A DNA stretch of 64,000 bases from Lentisphaerae bacterium GWF2_49_21 (GTDB lineage: Bacteria > Verrucomicrobiota > Lentisphaeria > Victivallales > GWF2-50-93). The notes below the pieces were generated by a model. The model saw only the letters and a program-made list of their open reading frames with translations, made no database searches and had not been told where the DNA came from. Shown here in pieces: positions 9,719 through 17,826 of the stretch; the stretch's first letter is position 1; each line of letters opens with the position of its first letter. The stretch covers positions 1 through 64,000 of the forward strand of contig MHBH01000066.1 of the NCBI GenBank assembly GCA_001804805.1, written 5' to 3'. The position numbers and the translations under genes were made by a program.

Positions 9719-10903
9719 ATGGCTCTTGAAATGTCATATGTATTGATAACACCCTATACTATTCTCAAGTCGCGCACCGGCGGTGTCGTCGCCCGTCTTC
9801 TCTCGCGGACGGATCTTGAACTCGTCGCCTCCCAGATGCTGACCCCCACCAAGGATCTTGCCGAAAAATATGCCGCCATCCTCAAAAAGTCAGTTTCATC
9901 CAAGGCTGCGGATCTCCTTTCTGACTATGTGCTCAACAGCTTCATCCCAAACGAGGATGGATCAAAGAGACGGGTACTGATGCTTCTCTTCAAAGGTGAG
10001 AACGCCTGCTCGAAACTTTATTCAATCGCCGGAAGGCTTTCCCCTGAATCAAGAGGGGCCGGAGAAATGAGGATCACAGGTGAAACCGTCCGCGACACCT
10101 ACGCCGATCTGGTATTCGACAGGGATGGGAAACTGAAGTATTTCGAACCAGCCGTCCTTCTCCCCCTGGATCAGAACTTCGCCATGGAAAAACTCAAGCT
10201 CTTCGCAAATTTCGTAGAATCACATCCGAATATAGTCGATATAAACTACGATGACAAGACCGACGTCGAACGGACGCTTGTCATTATCAAGCCTGACAAC
10301 TGGCGCTACCCCAGCTCCAAGCCGGGCAACATAATCGACATGTTCAGCAGGACCGGGCTGAGGATCATCGCGACAAAGATATATCAGATGTCGGTCTCCG
10401 AAGCGCTGGAGTTCTACGGCCCGGTTCAGACCGTCCTCAGGGAGAAACTCGCTCCTAAGATCGGAGACAAGGCCAAGACGCTTCTGGAGACAGAGTTGAA
10501 ATTGAAGCTTCCTGAGAACGCTTCTTCAAAGCTTTCGGAAATCGTCGGCGTACCGTTTGCCGACGACCAGTTCTCGCAGATTGTCGAATTCATGTCGGGC
10601 ATGCGGCCAGAAAGCTGCCCGAAGAACAAGATAAACGAACCCGGCCTGGTGAAGACCATGGTCCTTGTATATGAAGGAAAGAAGGCCGTGAAGAAGATCC
10701 GCGACGTGCTCGGTCCTACGGATCCGACAAAGGCCCCTAGCGGCACGATCAGGAAGGAATACGGGCAGGACGTCATGGTCAACACCGCCCATGCTTCAGA
10801 TTCTCCCGAGAACGCCATAAGGGAGATGAAGATAATCAAGATACAGGAAAACAACCTTTGCAGGATGATAAAGGAGTTTTTAGCTGAGAAAGGCTATAAA
10901 TGA
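9719..10903 (+). CDS. Tandem nucleoside diphosphate kinase-like protein
   Basis: The 394-aa protein appears to contain two NDK-fold copies. The C-terminal copy (about residues 183-380) starts ERTLVIIKPDNWR and carries the active-site signature NTAHASDS with His358, plus LGPTDPTKAPSGTIR, so it could transfer phosphate between nucleotides. It has an insertion of about 40-60 residues before the VKTMVLVYEG strand. The N-terminal copy (about 1-150) begins SYVLITPYTILKSRTGGVVARLLSR and has RRVLMLLFKGENACSKL, which fits the same fold. Where the catalytic histidine should be it reads RDTYADLVFD, so this copy looks inactive. A normal NDK has about 140-150 aa. The gene overlaps the next by 4 nt (ATGA). 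Confidence 0.8.
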   Translation: MALEMSYVLITPYTILKSRTGGVVARLLSRTDLELVASQMLTPTKDLAEKYAAILKKSVSSKAADLLSDYVLNSFIPNEDGSKRRVLMLLFKGENACSKLYSIAGRLSPESRGAGEMRITGETVRDTYADLVFDRDGKLKYFEPAVLLPLDQNFAMEKLKLFANFVESHPNIVDINYDDKTDVERTLVIIKPDNWRYPSSKPGNIIDMFSRTGLRIIATKIYQMSVSEALEFYGPVQTVLREKLAPKIGDKAKTLLETELKLKLPENASSKLSEIVGVPFADDQFSQIVEFMSGMRPESCPKNKINEPGLVKTMVLVYEGKKAVKKIRDVLGPTDPTKAPSGTIRKEYGQDVMVNTAHASDSPENAIREMKIIKIQENNLCRMIKEFLAEKGYK

Positions 10904-12081
10904 AGGAACTGAAAACCTCAAAGGGGACGATGGGCTCCCTTGAATTGTCCGCAACTCTCTCGATCACGGCTAAGGCTAAGGCCATGAAGGCCGCAGGCGA
11001 CGATGTACTGAGCCTATGCGCGGGCGAACCGGATTTCGACACTCCGGACCATATCAAGAACGCAGCAATCGAGGCGCTTAAAAGAGGTGAGACAAAATAC
11101 ACTCCGGAAAGTGGAAGACCCGATCTGAAAGAGGCCTGTGCCGAAAAACTGATGAAGGAGAATAATATTCCTTCATCCCCAGCGCAGATCGTCGTAGGAC
11201 CAGGCGCCAAATTCAGCATTTTCACCGCCATCGCCGCCCTCTGCGGTCCGGGCGATGAAGTCATTCTCGGCTCCCCATATTGGGTAAGCTATCCTGAAAT
11301 GATCAAAGCGAGCGGCGCAAAGCCGGTGATAATCCCCTGCAGGGCGGAAGACAACTACGAGCTCAATCCCGATCAGCTTTCTGCCGCTGTAAATCAGAAT
11401 ACAAAACTTCTCATCCTCAATTCCCCGAGCAACCCGACCGGTGCAGTCTACAGGAAGGAGACCCTCGAAAAAATTGCGAACCTCGCAGCAAGCAGGAATT
11501 TCATGATCCTTTCCGACGAGATCTATGAAAAGCTCACCTACGATCCGAAGTTCCCGCATGCCAGCATCGCATCCTTCTCGCAGGAAATCGCCGACCTCAC
11601 GATCACTGTCAACGGTTTCAGCAAGGCATATTCCATGACGGGATGGCGTCTCGGCTATCTATCCGCACCCAAGTGGCTGACTGACAGGATATGCGCCCTC
11701 CAGAGCAACACCACTTCCAATCCGACTACTTTCGCGCAGTTCGGTGCAATCGCCGCACTCAAAGGCGACCAGACCTGCGTCGAGACGATGCGCCAGGCGT
11801 TCTCAAAGAGAAGAGATCTCATCTACGGACTCATGAGCGCGATCCCCGGCGTGAAATGCATCAGGCCCCAGGGCGCCTTCTATATCTTCTGCGACATTTC
11901 GTCCTTCGGGCTGAATTCATGGGATTTTTCCGGAAAACTCCTCAGCGAAACCAAGACCGCTGTCATTCCAGGACAGCCTTTCGGAGCTGAAGGACATATC
12001 CGACTTTCATACGCCTGCTCAGACCAGACAATCCAGAAATCAGTGGAAAGGATAAGGAACTTCTGTTCCGGACTCAAATGA
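10900..12081 (+). CDS. Class I aminotransferase, probably aspartate aminotransferase
   Basis: The 393-aa fold-type I PLP enzyme transfers amino groups between an amino acid (probably aspartate) and 2-oxoglutarate in the cytosol. The PLP lysine is Lys232 in NGFSKAYSMTGWRLGY. SPSNPTGAVY (165-174) and SDEIYEKLTYD are the other family signatures, and SYACSD near the C-terminus holds the carboxylate-binding region. Length is normal for the aspC/aspB subgroup. It overlaps the NDK-like gene by 4 nt upstream and the VOC gene by 4 nt downstream, so the three are translated together. Exact substrate range is an inference. Confidence 0.92.
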   Translation: MKELKTSKGTMGSLELSATLSITAKAKAMKAAGDDVLSLCAGEPDFDTPDHIKNAAIEALKRGETKYTPESGRPDLKEACAEKLMKENNIPSSPAQIVVGPGAKFSIFTAIAALCGPGDEVILGSPYWVSYPEMIKASGAKPVIIPCRAEDNYELNPDQLSAAVNQNTKLLILNSPSNPTGAVYRKETLEKIANLAASRNFMILSDEIYEKLTYDPKFPHASIASFSQEIADLTITVNGFSKAYSMTGWRLGYLSAPKWLTDRICALQSNTTSNPTTFAQFGAIAALKGDQTCVETMRQAFSKRRDLIYGLMSAIPGVKCIRPQGAFYIFCDISSFGLNSWDFSGKLLSETKTAVIPGQPFGAEGHIRLSYACSDQTIQKSVERIRNFCSGLK

Positions 12082-12464
12082 AAATAGAACACATAGGTTT
12101 TCAGGTCGGAGATCCGGCGGCGATGGCCGAATGGTATGTCAAGAACCTTGGATTTTCAATAAAACGCTCATCTGACGAACCTGTCCCAGTAAGGTTCATT
12201 GGCGACGGATCTGGAAAAGTCATGCTGGAAGTATATAAGAATCCAAAAGTAGATGTTCCTGATTATCCATCAATTGATCCCCTGACATTCCATATCGCAT
12301 ACGAGTGTGGCGACATATCCAGGGTCACTGAAAAACTTATCAGGGCAGGAGCCACTCTGGTGTCACCTTTGGAGAATCTTCCCAACGGCGACCAGATCGC
12401 GATACTCAGGGATCCCTGGGGAATTGTAATCCAGCTCTGCAACCGCAAGAACCCTATGGTTTGA
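12078..12464 (+). CDS. Glyoxalase/bleomycin-resistance (VOC) superfamily protein
   Basis: The 128-aa protein is one VOC module: paired beta-alpha-beta-beta-beta units beginning MKIEHIGFQVGDPAAMAEWY and RVTEKLIRAGATLV. Possible metal ligands are His5, Glu in VMLEVYKN, His in LTFHIAYE and the Glu/Gln side of IVIQLCNR. The family includes isomerases, lyases and dioxygenases, and sequence alone does not choose among them. It is the third gene of the NDK-aminotransferase-VOC run. A perfect hairpin begins inside its stop codon. Confidence 0.85.
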   Translation: MKIEHIGFQVGDPAAMAEWYVKNLGFSIKRSSDEPVPVRFIGDGSGKVMLEVYKNPKVDVPDYPSIDPLTFHIAYECGDISRVTEKLIRAGATLVSPLENLPNGDQIAILRDPWGIVIQLCNRKNPMV

Positions 12465-12483
12465 TTTTCGGTTGCCGAAAATC
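12463..12483 (+). terminator. Hairpin overlapping the VOC stop codon
   Basis: The arms gattttcgg and ccgaaaatc pair perfectly over 9 bp with a 3-nt loop. The left arm starts with the last two bases of the TGA stop. No T tract follows, so it is either a weak terminator or an mRNA 3-prime stabiliser. Confidence 0.5.
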
Positions 12484-12605
12484 ATATCATTCCGATATCT
12501 ATCATCATGAAACAAATGTCACAGGCATGGAGTTATTGTATCCGGATTTAACATCCTTGGCTCTCCATCTCGCAAGGCATATTTCGGGGCATGCTTGCAG
12601 CTTTC

Positions 12606-13700
12606 CTACCCTCCGATCGGCGTACTCCATAGAGGACGGAGCTCTCCAAATGAGAACCGGGAAAATGTGTGCAGGTGCCCTTTATGTCCTTTCCCCTGCC
12701 CTACAAAAAGCACGCTGTTTGTCGTGCCATAGTCATTAGGGACCAGTTCCTTGCACTCAGGAGAGTTGCACCAGTTTCCATTCACTATGAACTTGTATTC
12801 GATCCTTCCCTCGGGCATAAGGACCGTGGCGACATATTTTCCTTTTTTCTCATCTTCAAGCCTGATCTCCATGGGATTCCATTTGTTGAAAGTTCCTGCG
12901 ACGAACACATCCGCTCCCGGAGGTGCATGGAACTTGAATGTAACCCATGCACTGCCTTCCTTCTTCTGCAAATGTTCGAGGAGCTTGTACTCATAATCAA
13001 TGCTGAAGGGCTTGGATGGATCATATGCCGGGCTTTTCCTGACAGCATTCCGGGAGATGTCCACAAAGACCTTCTCTTCATCCCAGCTCACCCTGTTAAT
13101 CCAGCAGGGTGAAACGAGCACGCGCCTGCCAGGCAGCCAATTCTGCAAATCAACTATGAGATAGCGGATGTCCCATGTCTTTTTGTTTACAATGAAATCC
13201 TCCACATGCCCGATATCTCCGTCCTTCGCATGAATATGGTAGCCTATTATCTCACTCGTACTGCGTAGATTGTGCTCTATCTTCCGAGTCGTAAATTGCG
13301 GATCTTCCTTTTTTTTCTTGCCTTCGGGTGGATAAAACATGTCCATTCCGGATCCGGGCAGCACATAGAATCCTCCGCCCCAGTAAGTGTTCCATGAGTA
13401 ATACGCTTGCAAAACTGTCTCAAATTTGCGGGGGACAGCCTTGCCCGTGTCAACAGAAGGACTGTTGCGCACTTGTTCGCGGTTGAGATTCACATGAAAA
13501 ACGTGTGCAGCCCAATCCGATTTACTAATGGAGGAATGGGCAATAAGCACCTCCCGTCCTGACAACCATTCTCCGGTTTCCACGACCATATAGCGGAAAG
13601 TCCAGGTCAGGTCATCGAAGTAAAAATCCTTCAGTTTGCCCAGTTCGCCATCAACTCCATTGACCGTAAACCCGATCATGCTGCCTGCAATCTGCTGCAT
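12606..13700 (-). CDS. Two PRC-barrel domains fused to a CBM48-type glycogen-binding domain
   Basis: The 364-aa protein has no signal peptide. Residues 3-80 and 147-223 are PRC-barrel units: each has the IG-VNGVDGELGKLKDFYFDD or IIGYHIHAKDGDIGHVEDF start followed by a W-x-(F/I)-RYM/LIV strand and a GR-VL strand. Residues about 250-335 (VTFKFHAPPGADVFVAGTFNKWNP...EYKFIVNGNW) are an AMPK/isoamylase-N-type carbohydrate-binding module with the two tryptophans expected to stack on glucan. PRC barrels are adaptor domains in RNA processing and photosynthetic reaction centres. A role in recruiting something to glycogen is inference. It is isolated from other genes. Confidence 0.82.
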   Translation of the reverse strand: MQQIAGSMIGFTVNGVDGELGKLKDFYFDDLTWTFRYMVVETGEWLSGREVLIAHSSISKSDWAAHVFHVNLNREQVRNSPSVDTGKAVPRKFETVLQAYYSWNTYWGGGFYVLPGSGMDMFYPPEGKKKKEDPQFTTRKIEHNLRSTSEIIGYHIHAKDGDIGHVEDFIVNKKTWDIRYLIVDLQNWLPGRRVLVSPCWINRVSWDEEKVFVDISRNAVRKSPAYDPSKPFSIDYEYKLLEHLQKKEGSAWVTFKFHAPPGADVFVAGTFNKWNPMEIRLEDEKKGKYVATVLMPEGRIEYKFIVNGNWCNSPECKELVPNDYGTTNSVLFVGQGKGHKGHLHTFSRFSFGELRPLWSTPIGG

Positions 13701-14288
13701 AAGTCCCCCTGCTGTAATTTTGGTTATCCTTTATGTAATGTATTCCATCATTCTTGCTTTTTCCAAAAAAAATAAGCCTTATGGCATGGGGTATAACCCT
13801 ACCCGGGAACCCCCTTATTTACAACTATGCACATGAAATAGTTACAGGTTTACCCCAAAGCTCTCGCCCTAGATACTCTCGGCGGAAGTCCTTCCGCACG
13901 AGATTATCTGTCAAAGATTACGTCTCACGAGGATTGCGCCTGCATTGAAAGGCAGATCTTAACAGCTTAGCTGGCAATGTGTTATAATGCGCGCTGAACA
14001 TGTTGTGCCATATTGAAAAACGTCGTCTATGCGTTTGCTTGTCGGCGACCTGTGATAAACAACCGGGCAGGCATTACCGGACAGGTCAAAGCTTCCGACG
14101 TTAAAGAGGACTGTTGCGAATCTCGCAGGGGAACCAGACTATTAAGATGGATATTCCTCCTTCCTGCGGAGGCTCTGTTAAAAGATTCTGTTCATCAGCC
14201 CTCGCAGAGGGTGGCATGTTGTAGCCCAAGGCATCATCCCTATCTGCTATACGCATTTTGGAATACAATAAGTTGATGTGTACTGACT
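13701..14288. other. Gene-free stretch without recognisable features
   Basis: Between the PRC-barrel gene and the repeat element at 14289 no open frame has a ribosome site or recognisable protein. A pair of short GC-rich words near 13780-13860 (gggtataaccctacccggg) could form a weak stem. Otherwise I see nothing assignable. Confidence 0.4.
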
Positions 14289-14489
14289 GTCCCGGCTGGG
14301 ACAGGATGAGAATAGGCAGGGGCTTCAGCCCCTGTTGAATGGATTATATGTATTTAGGCGTACCGTAGGCACGCCATGAAAACTATAAAACCGAGACATT
14401 AACATCGCGTACCTATGGCACGCGAACACAACCACGGCAATAAACAGGGGCTGAAGCCCCTGCCTATTTCCATTTCGTCCCTCTGGGAC
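14289..14489. repeat. 201-bp MITE-like element of nested hairpins
   Basis: The outer ends are gtcccggctgggac (14289-14302) and gtccctctgggac (14477-14489). Inside them a 26-bp word (14311-14336) is repeated as a perfect inverted copy at 14443-14468; each copy is itself palindromic (aggggcttcagcccct). The centre holds two related hairpins, ggcgtaccgtaggcacgcc and cgcgtacctatggcacgcg. No protein is encoded. The symmetry is that of a non-autonomous mobile or REP-type intergenic element. Confidence 0.75.
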
Positions 14490-14643
14490 TCAAACAATGC
14501 AGAGATATTTCTTATATGCAAATATGCGAATAGTAGACAGGGCATCAGCCTTGGGAACGTAAAAGAAATAATAAATTAGAGTCCCCGCAGAGCGATAAGA
14601 ACTTATTATTCCTGCACTATCCATTCCCATATTTCCAAAGCGC

Positions 14644-15792
14644 CTATTTCATCTCAGGTACATCAACCCAGGCTTTCTTCTCGCATGATTTGAATGCGAC
14701 TTCCGCAAGCTGCACGCCTTTGGCCCCTTCAAGCAGAGTCCATCGGAACGGCGTACCGCATACAACATGCTTCAGGAAAAGCTCCCATTGTATCTTGAAT
14801 GCGTTGTCATAGCTGGCAGTGTCGGGAACCGGCGTCCAGCCATCATAGAAGTTGATCGGATTGTCGATATCTGGATTCCATACCGCCTTCGGAGTTCCTG
14901 CGGCGGCCTGGAAAAGACATTTCCTGAGTCCGGCAACCGCCGATCCCTTTGTACCGTCGACCTGCATCGTGAAAAGATCGTCCCTGCGCACCCTCACGCA
15001 CCATGATGAATTGAACTGCGCGATTGTCCCGTTTTCCAGTTCGAACGTGGCATATGCTGAATCATCCGCCGTACATTTGTATTCCTTGCCTTTTTCATCA
15101 CGTCTTTTTGGAATATGTGTTGTTCCGAGGCATGACACCGACTTTATTTCTCCGAAAAGATTGTCTATCACATAACGCCAGTGCGGGAACATGTCCAGTA
15201 TCATGCTGCCTCCATCTTCCTTCCTGTAGTTCCATGAAGGCCTCTGTGCTGGAATTATGTCTCCTTCAAAGACCCAGTATCCGAACTCACCCCTGACGGA
15301 AAGGATTTTGCCGAAGAAACCTGAATCAATGAGCATCTTCAATTTCAGAAGTCCTGGAAGCCAGAGCTTGTCCTGGACAACGCCGTTCTTCAGCCCGGCT
15401 TTTTTCGCGAGGGAGTAAAGTTCATATGCGTCCTTGCTGTTCAGTGCTATCGGCTTCTCGCAGTAGACATGCTTCCCGGCCTTGATTGCCTTTTTCACGG
15501 CTTCGACGCGCCTGTCGGTGGTCTGGGAGTCAAAATATATCGTGTATGCGGAATCCTTGAGCACCGCATCAAGATCCGTTGAATATTTGCTGATCCCTGA
15601 AAGCTTGGCAAGCTCTTCAAGCTTTACCTCGTTCCTTCCGATCATTATCGGATCCGGCATGATGGCCTCGGTGTCGGATATCCTAACTCCGCCCTGCTTG
15701 ATGATCGCCACTATGGACCTCATGAGATGCTGGTTCGTCCCCATGCGCCCAGTAACCCCGTTCATGATGATTCCAACCTTCTTAAGTTTCAT
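14644..15792 (-). CDS. Gfo/Idh/MocA-family oxidoreductase
   Basis: The 382-aa protein begins KKVGIIMNGVTGRMG, a Rossmann start with an altered glycine loop (NGVTGRMG) as in a subgroup of this family. It keeps the EKP motif (VYCEKPIAL). The C-terminal domain has GGSMILDMFPHWRYV, with a His-containing motif typical of the sugar-binding face. It is expected to oxidise a sugar or sugar acid with NAD(P). It is the last gene of a minus-strand group with the cupin at 15921 and the XRE-cupin regulator at 16407, suggesting a shared substrate with the divergent aldolase operon. Confidence 0.9.
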   Translation of the reverse strand: MKLKKVGIIMNGVTGRMGTNQHLMRSIVAIIKQGGVRISDTEAIMPDPIMIGRNEVKLEELAKLSGISKYSTDLDAVLKDSAYTIYFDSQTTDRRVEAVKKAIKAGKHVYCEKPIALNSKDAYELYSLAKKAGLKNGVVQDKLWLPGLLKLKMLIDSGFFGKILSVRGEFGYWVFEGDIIPAQRPSWNYRKEDGGSMILDMFPHWRYVIDNLFGEIKSVSCLGTTHIPKRRDEKGKEYKCTADDSAYATFELENGTIAQFNSSWCVRVRRDDLFTMQVDGTKGSAVAGLRKCLFQAAAGTPKAVWNPDIDNPINFYDGWTPVPDTASYDNAFKIQWELFLKHVVCGTPFRWTLLEGAKGVQLAEVAFKSCEKKAWVDVPEMK

Positions 15793-15920
15793 GATATTCC
15801 CCTTAATTAATTTATATATTGATATTTTATTGTTTTATATTCTTCATTCATTCGATGTTGAATGTTCGAAGTTCAGTTTCTTTTCTCCGGTACTCCGTCA
15901 TGCCGACACTTCGTTACTTC

Positions 15921-16367
15921 TTACTTCGGCTTCTCCGTACATTGTGGTGTTGCACCATCCGGAAGAGGCGGCGCCTCGACGCCCGCCTTAGGCAGCGTAC
16001 CCTCGAGTTCCTGCTTCCAGTGCGCGACATCGCCGGACGGACCGTAGCAGTAGATCATCTTGGCAGGCTTATTTGAAATATTGGTCACCTGATGGAACAT
16101 TTTTGAGGGGATGTATACGGCCTGACCGGATTTTATGATCTTCCTCTCCGTGCCAAGACACATCTCTGCTTCACCTTCCAGAAGGAAATAAACTTCCTCC
16201 TGCTCCTGGTTGTGCCATGGAACCTGTCCGCCGTCGGCCTCAAGCGTCACAAGCCCGATCGAGAAGTTCTTTGCCTGCACTGGAGAAACTCCTCCCACAA
16301 CGTTCTGCGTCCTGCGCCGCGCAGGATATGTCCGTCCCTTTATCTCAGAAAGATCTGCTATAGTCAT
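15921..16367 (-). CDS. Small cupin-domain protein
   Basis: The 148-aa protein has a single cupin fold. Motif 1 is PWHNQEQEEVYFLLEGEAEM, with one His and Glu residues as likely metal ligands. Motif 2 is PSKMFHQVTN, with the second His. Function could be a sugar isomerase or epimerase or a sensor. There is no signal peptide. It lies between the XRE-cupin regulator and a Gfo/Idh gene on the same strand, which favours a role in the same sugar pathway. Confidence 0.85.
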   Translation of the reverse strand: MTIADLSEIKGRTYPARRRTQNVVGGVSPVQAKNFSIGLVTLEADGGQVPWHNQEQEEVYFLLEGEAEMCLGTERKIIKSGQAVYIPSKMFHQVTNISNKPAKMIYCYGPSGDVAHWKQELEGTLPKAGVEAPPLPDGATPQCTEKPK

Positions 16368-16384
16368 ATGTCTCCTTGCACTTT

Positions 16385-16418
16385 AAAAGATTTTAGTGCG
16401 TCTGCGCTAAAATCTTTT
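16385..16418 (-). terminator. Long hairpin overlapping the stop codon of the XRE-cupin gene
   Basis: A 15-bp stem (aaaagattttagtgc with gcgctaaaatctttt, one G-U pair, 4-nt loop) spans the end of the XRE-cupin gene. The gene's stop TAG at 16407-16409 lies in one arm, and its last codons are repeated as the inverted arm. On the minus strand it ends in a short T run (tctttt). Confidence 0.55.
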
Positions 16419-16952
16419 ACCCTTCTTTATATGTATAATAAGGACTTTGCAGTCCTCGATCACTTCGTATGCGTGCTCCATAAGGGCGTCGAACTGTATC
16501 GCCTCTCCATTCTTGAGCTCGTGCTTCTCATAAGGAAGATGCGCGATGAGCTTCCCTGAAATCACCCAGCATATTTCATAGTCATCCTTGTGGATCTCCG
16601 GACGGGAGGTCCTGCTTCCGGCCTTTCCGGTGCCGTACAAGCATCTTATGTTGCCATAATTGATTTCGGTGAACCGGAATCCATCCGACGTATGCGTGGA
16701 TGAATTCATCTTGTGCGCGGACCGTGATTCGGCGAAGTTCAGAAGCTCTGAAGGATTCATGCCGAACACGCGTCCGAGCTTGTAGAGCGTTTCGAGTTCG
16801 GCAGAGCATTGGTTTCTTTCAAGCTTGGATATGACAGCGACAGACACTCCGGACTTGCTTGAGACATCCTGTATGCTCAGTTCCTCGTTCTTGCGCAGGG
16901 CGCGCAGGACGGAAAAGTCATACATTGATATTTTTGATCTGTTTTTTTTCAT
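16407..16952 (-). CDS. XRE-family regulator with C-terminal cupin sensor
   Basis: The 181-aa protein has an N-terminal XRE helix-turn-helix (about residues 10-70, SIQDVSSKSGVSVAVISKLERNQ) followed by a cupin ligand-binding domain (about 90-178, with HKDDYEICWVISGKL and HAYEVIEDC). This two-domain layout is typical of repressors or activators of small-molecule catabolism. It is divergent from the KDPG-aldolase operon. A 14-bp inverted repeat in the 112-bp gap overlaps that operon's -35 box, so direct control of eda and autoregulation are likely. Confidence 0.9.
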   Translation of the reverse strand: MKKNRSKISMYDFSVLRALRKNEELSIQDVSSKSGVSVAVISKLERNQCSAELETLYKLGRVFGMNPSELLNFAESRSAHKMNSSTHTSDGFRFTEINYGNIRCLYGTGKAGSRTSRPEIHKDDYEICWVISGKLIAHLPYEKHELKNGEAIQFDALMEHAYEVIEDCKVLIIHIKKGKRF

Positions 16953-16977
16953 AATAATTTCAATTTCATTTGAATTT

Positions 16978-17022
16978 ATTCTTTGACAATATATTTATAT
17001 CATTATTTTATTGTTAAAGAAT
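16978..17022. promoter_or_regulatory. Inverted-repeat operator candidate between XRE-cupin gene and eda
   Basis: The arm attctttgacaata (16978-16991) faces tattgttaaagaat (17009-17022); 13 of 14 positions are complementary, with 17 bp between. The left arm contains the TTGACA -35 box of the eda promoter. A dimeric XRE protein bound here would block that promoter. This is inferred from position and symmetry. Confidence 0.55.
16983..17010 (+). promoter_or_regulatory. Promoter of the eda-SDR-FAD operon
   Basis: A consensus TTGACA at 16983-16988 is followed after 16 bp by ATTTTA (17005-17010), a weaker -10. The start would be near 17017, giving a leader of about 48 nt to the ATG at 17065 with AAGGAG before it. 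Confidence 0.5.
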
Positions 17023-17064
17023 AATTCGTTTGGAACCTAAGTCAAGTCTTTATAAGGAGAAAAT

Positions 17065-17718
17065 ATGAAAAAAGAAAACAAGCTCGCCGAACTGGTGGCT
17101 GAAAAGCTCAAGGCATGCAGAATCATCCCCGTCCTCGTGATCAATACCGTTGAAGAAGGCGTGAAGATATGCGAGATCCTCTACAAGGCCGGACTCCCTT
17201 CCGCCGAAATCACCTTCAGGACATCTGCCGCCGAAGGCACCATCCGGGAGGTCATGAAAAGATTCCCCGACATGACCGCCGGCGCCGGAACCATCCTCAA
17301 CATCGCCGATCTGGAAAAAGCCGCCGCGGCAGGTGCGAAATTCGCAGTCGCACCGGGATGCAATCCCAAAATCATGCAGGCCGCTGAAAAGATAGGTCTT
17401 CCTTTTTTCCCGGGCGTCTGCACGCCCAGCGACATTGAAACAGCCTATGAGAACGGTGCAAGAGTCATGAAATTCTTCCCGGCGGAAGCGTCAGGAGGCC
17501 TACCAATGCTGAAAGCGCTTATCGGCCCATACAAGCATCTCGGGATAAAATTCATCCCCCTTGGCGGAATTGACGCTTCAAACGTTAAGAAGTATTTTGA
17601 TCTCAAGGAAGTTTTGGCGGCTGGAGGTTCCTGGATGGTCAAACAGGAAGATGTCACGGCAGGAAAATGGGATCTGATAGAGAAAAATGTCCGTGAAGCA
17701 GCAGCGCTGGTGAAGTAA
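17065..17718 (+). CDS. eda: KDPG/KHG aldolase (2-dehydro-3-deoxyphosphogluconate aldolase)
   Basis: The 217-aa class I aldolase cleaves 2-keto-3-deoxy-6-phosphogluconate to pyruvate and glyceraldehyde 3-phosphate. The Schiff-base lysine is Lys136 (RVMKFFPAE) and the catalytic Glu48 lies in AEITFR; GAGTI and GGI-phosphate-binding loops (FIPLGGID) are present. Length is normal. AAGGAGA precedes the ATG. It heads an operon with an SDR and an FAD protein and is divergent from an XRE-cupin regulator, which points to uronate or other sugar-acid catabolism. Confidence 0.93.
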   Translation: MKKENKLAELVAEKLKACRIIPVLVINTVEEGVKICEILYKAGLPSAEITFRTSAAEGTIREVMKRFPDMTAGAGTILNIADLEKAAAAGAKFAVAPGCNPKIMQAAEKIGLPFFPGVCTPSDIETAYENGARVMKFFPAEASGGLPMLKALIGPYKHLGIKFIPLGGIDASNVKKYFDLKEVLAAGGSWMVKQEDVTAGKWDLIEKNVREAAALVK

Positions 17719-17720
17719 AG

Positions 17721-17783
17721 GTAGGACGGCTCTCTCCGAGAGCGCCGAATTTGGAACGGACGGCTCGGAGAGCCATCCCTACC
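17721..17783. repeat. GTAGG...CCTAC inverted-repeat unit after eda
   Basis: The arms gtaggacggctctctccgag (17721-17740) and ctcggagagccatccctac (17764-17782) are imperfect inverted repeats around a 23-nt loop. The unit begins 2 nt after the eda stop TAA. Its ends resemble those of the GTAGGTACG family at 45568, 48058, 48137, 48858 and 62839. Confidence 0.6.
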
Positions 17784-17826
17784 TCTAAACAAACAAAATA
17801 GATCTTAAACATAAAGGTTTATACAC

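Noticed and set aside
13754-14276. Small frames in the gap after the PRC-barrel gene
   Set aside because: They lack ribosome sites and have low-complexity or repeat-derived translations.
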